DNA of 24,669 bases from an uncultured Neomegalonema sp. (GTDB lineage: Bacteria > Pseudomonadota > Alphaproteobacteria > Rhodobacterales > Rhodobacteraceae), in assembly GCA_937958345.1 (NCBI GenBank), contig CALGNW010000152.1, forward strand, positions 1 to 24,669, in the 5' to 3' direction. The stretch's first letter is position 1. Each line of letters begins with the position of its first letter. The translations under genes were made by a program, and so were the position numbers. This document shows positions 22,012 to 24,669 of the stretch, in pieces. Under the pieces are notes generated by a model, which had not been told where the DNA came from, ran no database searches, and saw only the letters and a program-made list of their open reading frames with translations.

Positions 22012-23439
22012 ATGAGTTCCTCAGAACGGTTTTTCGACGAGATGCTCGAGGATGGCGGCGGCCACCGAGCACCCTATCGCCAATATGGCAGCTGGTTTGA
22101 CAACGAAGACATCGGCAGGCTGCGAAAAAAAGCAAGTGAAGCGGAAGTCTTTTTCCGGCGCACCGGTATCACCTTCAATGTCTACGGTGAGCAGGACGGG
22201 GATGAGCGCCTTATCCCGTTCGACATTATCCCTCGGATCATCTCGGCGCGTGAATGGGCGCGGCTGGAGCGTGGGATCGAACAGCGCGTGCGCGCAATCA
22301 ACGCATTCCTGCACGATATTTATCACCGGCAGGAGATCCTCAGGTCAGGCCGTGTTCCGGTTGACCTGATAGCCGAGAACGAAGCGTTCCTGCCGGAAAT
22401 GATCGGCGTTGCGCCGCCGGGCGATATTTACACGCACATTGTCGGTATTGATCTGGTGCGAACCGGCGCCGACGAGTTTCTTGTGCTCGAGGACAATGCC
22501 CGCACGCCATCGGGTGTCTCGTATATGCTCGAAAATCGCGAGACGATGCTGCACATGTTTCCAGAGTTGTTCGCCGACACGCGCGTCCGGCCCGTCAGTG
22601 CGTATCCGAGGGGGCTTCGGCGCTCTCTGGCGGCCTCCGCACCGATGAAGTGCGAGGGCGAGCCGGTGCTGGCCGTTCTCACGCCGGGTATTCACAATTC
22701 AGCATACTTCGAACACTCCTTTCTGGCCGACGAGATGGGTGTCGAGCTTGTCGAGGGGCATGACTTGCGGATCGAAAATGGCCGCGTCGCGATGCGAACG
22801 ACACGCGGCTATAAACCGATTGATGTCCTCTATCGGCGTGTTGACGATGAGTTTCTTGATCCCCTGACATTCAATCCCGACTCGATGCTCGGGGTTCCGG
22901 GTATCATGGATGTCTACCGGTCCGGCGGCATCACGATTGCTAACGCACCGGGGACAGGCATCGCCGATGATAAGGCGCTTTATTCCTACATGCCGACAAT
23001 CGTCGAGTTCTACACCGGCGAAAAGCCCATTCTGAAAAACGTCCCGACGTGGCGGTGTTCCGAACCGGACTCGCTCGCTTATGTACTGGATCACCTGAGC
23101 GAGCTGGTGGTGAAGGAAGTCCACGGCTCGGGCGGCTATGGCATGCTGGTCGGGCCGGCGGCGAGTAAACGCGAGCTCTCGGACTTCGCCAATAAACTGC
23201 GGGCCTTCCCGTCAAACTACATTGCCCAGCCGACGCTTGCGCTGTCGACGGTTCCGATCCTCGGCAAAAAGGGGCTTGCCCCGCGCCACGTTGATCTTCG
23301 GCCTTTCGTGCGCGTCTCCCCTCGCGGGATCGAGATTACGCCCGGCGGCCTGTCGCGTGTTGCGCTGAAAGAGGGTTCGCTTGTGGTGAATTCCAGTCAG
23401 GGCGGCGGAACAAAAGATACGTGGGTTTTGGAGGAGTAA
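22012..23439 (+). CDS. Circularly permuted ATP-grasp ligase-type protein (DUF404/DUF407)
   Basis: This is a 475-residue member of the circularly permuted ATP-grasp family, predicted to form amide bonds using ATP. The chain starts with FDEMLEDGG and a 70-residue N-terminal unit ending DIIPRIIS. The block LVLEDNARTPSGVSYMLENR (157-176) holds the acidic and Asn residues of the metal/ATP site, and the glycine-rich loop follows with VVKEVHGSGGYG (K368, 372-377). The length is normal. ATG 22012 fits the family start, though AGGG lies only one base ahead, so the RBS is poor. The next gene, an alpha-E protein, starts six bases after the stop. These genes usually occur together with a transglutaminase-like gene. 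The substrate is unknown. Confidence 0.92.
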   Translation: MSSSERFFDEMLEDGGGHRAPYRQYGSWFDNEDIGRLRKKASEAEVFFRRTGITFNVYGEQDGDERLIPFDIIPRIISAREWARLERGIEQRVRAINAFLHDIYHRQEILRSGRVPVDLIAENEAFLPEMIGVAPPGDIYTHIVGIDLVRTGADEFLVLEDNARTPSGVSYMLENRETMLHMFPELFADTRVRPVSAYPRGLRRSLAASAPMKCEGEPVLAVLTPGIHNSAYFEHSFLADEMGVELVEGHDLRIENGRVAMRTTRGYKPIDVLYRRVDDEFLDPLTFNPDSMLGVPGIMDVYRSGGITIANAPGTGIADDKALYSYMPTIVEFYTGEKPILKNVPTWRCSEPDSLAYVLDHLSELVVKEVHGSGGYGMLVGPAASKRELSDFANKLRAFPSNYIAQPTLALSTVPILGKKGLAPRHVDLRPFVRVSPRGIEITPGGLSRVALKEGSLVVNSSQGGGTKDTWVLEE

Positions 23440-23444
23440 CGCAG

Positions 23445-24386
23445 ATGCTCGGTAAAACAGCAGGCGGCCTCTACTGGATGTTCCGCTATCTTGAGCGCAG
23501 TGAGAACCTGACCCGGATGATCGATGTCGGCTTGCGTATGGCGCTGACCCGACCCGATAACGCTCAGGACGAATGGGCCTCGGTCATTGACAGTGCAGGT
23601 GTCCGCGAGGGCTATGAGCAAGTGCATGACCGTGTCGATGCGGCCGGTGTTGTCGATTATCTTCTGCGTGATCGTGACAATGCCTCCAGTGTGATGTCGG
23701 CGATCGTCGGTGCCCGCACGAACGCGCGCATGGTCCGTACAGCCCTCACAAGAGAAGTCTGGGAGGCGACGAACGAATGTTGGCTGCAGCTGAAAGAACT
23801 TTTGGCCACGCCGGTTGCTCCGCGCGAACTTCCCGAGGCGCTGGGGATGATCCGCAAGCAAAGCGCCCTTGTGCGCGCCGCGTTGCACGGCACGATGCTC
23901 CGCAACGAAACATATAACTTTTCGAGAATAGGGACCTTCGTCGAGCGTGCGGATAACACTGCCCGAATCCTCGATGTTAAGTATTACGTTCTGCTGCCGA
24001 CGGCCAGTCAGGTCGGATCATCGCTCGACAATGTGCAGTGGGAGACCATCTTGCGGTCTGTCTCCGGCCATCGCTCGTACCGGACGTCGCACGGGTTCGA
24101 CATCACACCGCGCGGCATTACGGAGTTTTTGCTGTTTGATCGCCAAATGCCGCGTTCGTTGGCGTTCTGCTACGGAAAGATCGGCGAAAATCTGGCCTAT
24201 CTCGAGAAAGGCCGCCCTGAACGTCTGCCGTCGCACGATATCCTTGATATGTGCAAGCAAGGTTTCGAAGGCCAGAGCGTCGATGCAATTTTAGAGCGCG
24301 GACTTCACGAGTTCTTAGGTGAATTCAAACGAAACAACAGCACCCTAGGCTCGCAGATTGAGCAGGATTACAGGTTCCATAGATAG
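23445..24386 (+). CDS. Alpha-E domain protein (DUF403)
   Basis: This is a 313-residue, mostly helical alpha-E family protein. It opens with MLGKTAGGLYWMFRYLERSEN and carries the conserved FSRIGTFVERADNTARILDVKYYVLL block near residues 160-185, as well as PRSLAFCYGKIGENL near 237-251. ATG 23445 follows a GGAGGAG with eight bases between and matches the family start; an open frame from 23421 overlaps the previous gene. Alpha-E proteins have no proven activity but always travel with the circularly permuted ATP-grasp protein, so they probably work together. The TAG stop is two bases before the next ATG, so the three genes are one transcription unit. Confidence 0.93.
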   Translation: MLGKTAGGLYWMFRYLERSENLTRMIDVGLRMALTRPDNAQDEWASVIDSAGVREGYEQVHDRVDAAGVVDYLLRDRDNASSVMSAIVGARTNARMVRTALTREVWEATNECWLQLKELLATPVAPRELPEALGMIRKQSALVRAALHGTMLRNETYNFSRIGTFVERADNTARILDVKYYVLLPTASQVGSSLDNVQWETILRSVSGHRSYRTSHGFDITPRGITEFLLFDRQMPRSLAFCYGKIGENLAYLEKGRPERLPSHDILDMCKQGFEGQSVDAILERGLHEFLGEFKRNNSTLGSQIEQDYRFHR

Positions 24387-24388
24387 TC

Positions 24389-24669
24389 ATGCGACTTAAA
24401 ATCAGTCACCGAACGGATTACCGTTACGATACGCCGCCTTCCTACGGGTTACAGCGGGTACGCCTTTGGCCCGTGACGGGTCCGGGGCAATCCGTAGTCT
24501 CGTGGGACGTTACCTACGAGGGCGCAAAGCAAGAGGCCGGATATCAGGACCATCACGGCAACCGTGTGGTGCTGACCAGTTTGATGCCGGAACAAACTGC
24601 GCTGTCGATTACCTGCACCGGGGTGGTGGAAACCGAGGCGAATGCGGGCGTCGTGGGTTTGCATACCGA
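24389..24669 (+). CDS. Transglutaminase-like cysteine protease, N-terminal part
   Basis: The gene runs off the right end; 93 codons are present. The start MRLKISHRTDYRYDTPPSYGLQ and the following LRLWPVTGPGQ-type beta segment (here VRLWPVTGPGQ) and DHHGNRV match the N-terminal domain found before the papain-like transglutaminase domain in the ATP-grasp/alpha-E neighbourhoods. The catalytic Cys-His-Asp part is beyond the window. ATG 24389 lies two bases after the alpha-E stop. The product may be a peptidase or amidase acting on what the ATP-grasp enzyme makes; an Anbu proteasome-like gene often follows in such clusters, but this cannot be seen here. Confidence 0.85.
   Translation, partial: MRLKISHRTDYRYDTPPSYGLQRVRLWPVTGPGQSVVSWDVTYEGAKQEAGYQDHHGNRVVLTSLMPEQTALSITCTGVVETEANAGVVGLHT

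Overview
The window looks like a chromosomal segment of an alphaproteobacterium, most probably of the Rhodobacterales. This is inferred from the family-typical XRE regulator next to typA, a Fur/Mur-type regulator divergent from a sitABCD operon, a ccmC-ccmD-ccmG run, and moderately high GC with mostly short intergenic spaces. I recognise about 25 genes, two of them cut by the window ends. I see no rRNA, tRNA, CRISPR array, insertion sequence, integrase or phage gene. No gap between genes exceeds 300 bases; the longest, 5621-5852, holds a candidate operator, a possible 46-codon small gene and the typA terminator.

Left part (1-5620). The 3' end of a thiamine-diphosphate enzyme (+) faces a LysE-family exporter (-). 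A glutamate-1-semialdehyde-mutase-like class III aminotransferase and a VOC/glyoxalase-fold protein follow on +. Then come ccmC, ccmD and ccmG, which act in periplasmic heme delivery and thiol reduction for cytochrome c maturation. A histidinol-phosphatase/inositol-monophosphatase-type enzyme and an XRE regulator lie on -.

Middle part (5621-16536). typA/bipA (-) ends at a clear intrinsic terminator. A secreted six-cysteine protein of unknown function is translationally coupled to a ZntB/CorA-type metal transporter (-). A pseudoazurin homologue (+) has lost the copper-binding cysteine, and a cupin follows (+). On - there is a three-gene run: cation/proton antiporter with a C-terminal nucleotide-binding domain, phosphoglycolate phosphatase, and an FMN 2-hydroxy-acid dehydrogenase. 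A hydantoinase A/oxoprolinase-like ATPase is divergent from it.

Right part (16537-24669). A cyclic-nucleotide-binding/EAL phosphodiesterase (+) faces a four-gene Mn/Fe ABC importer operon (-, sitABCD, each junction a 4-base overlap). That operon is divergently transcribed from a Fur-family regulator of Mur type, with a 21-base dyad between them that is a good operator candidate. The last three genes (+) are a circularly permuted ATP-grasp ligase, an alpha-E domain protein and the start of a transglutaminase-like protein. This is a recurrent but biochemically obscure cluster.

Most of the window is ordinary housekeeping and transport. The points most worth a second look are the cysteine-less pseudoazurin, the ATP-grasp/alpha-E/transglutaminase cluster, the putative Mur box, the secreted six-Cys protein, and the dyad and small gene in front of the XRE regulator.
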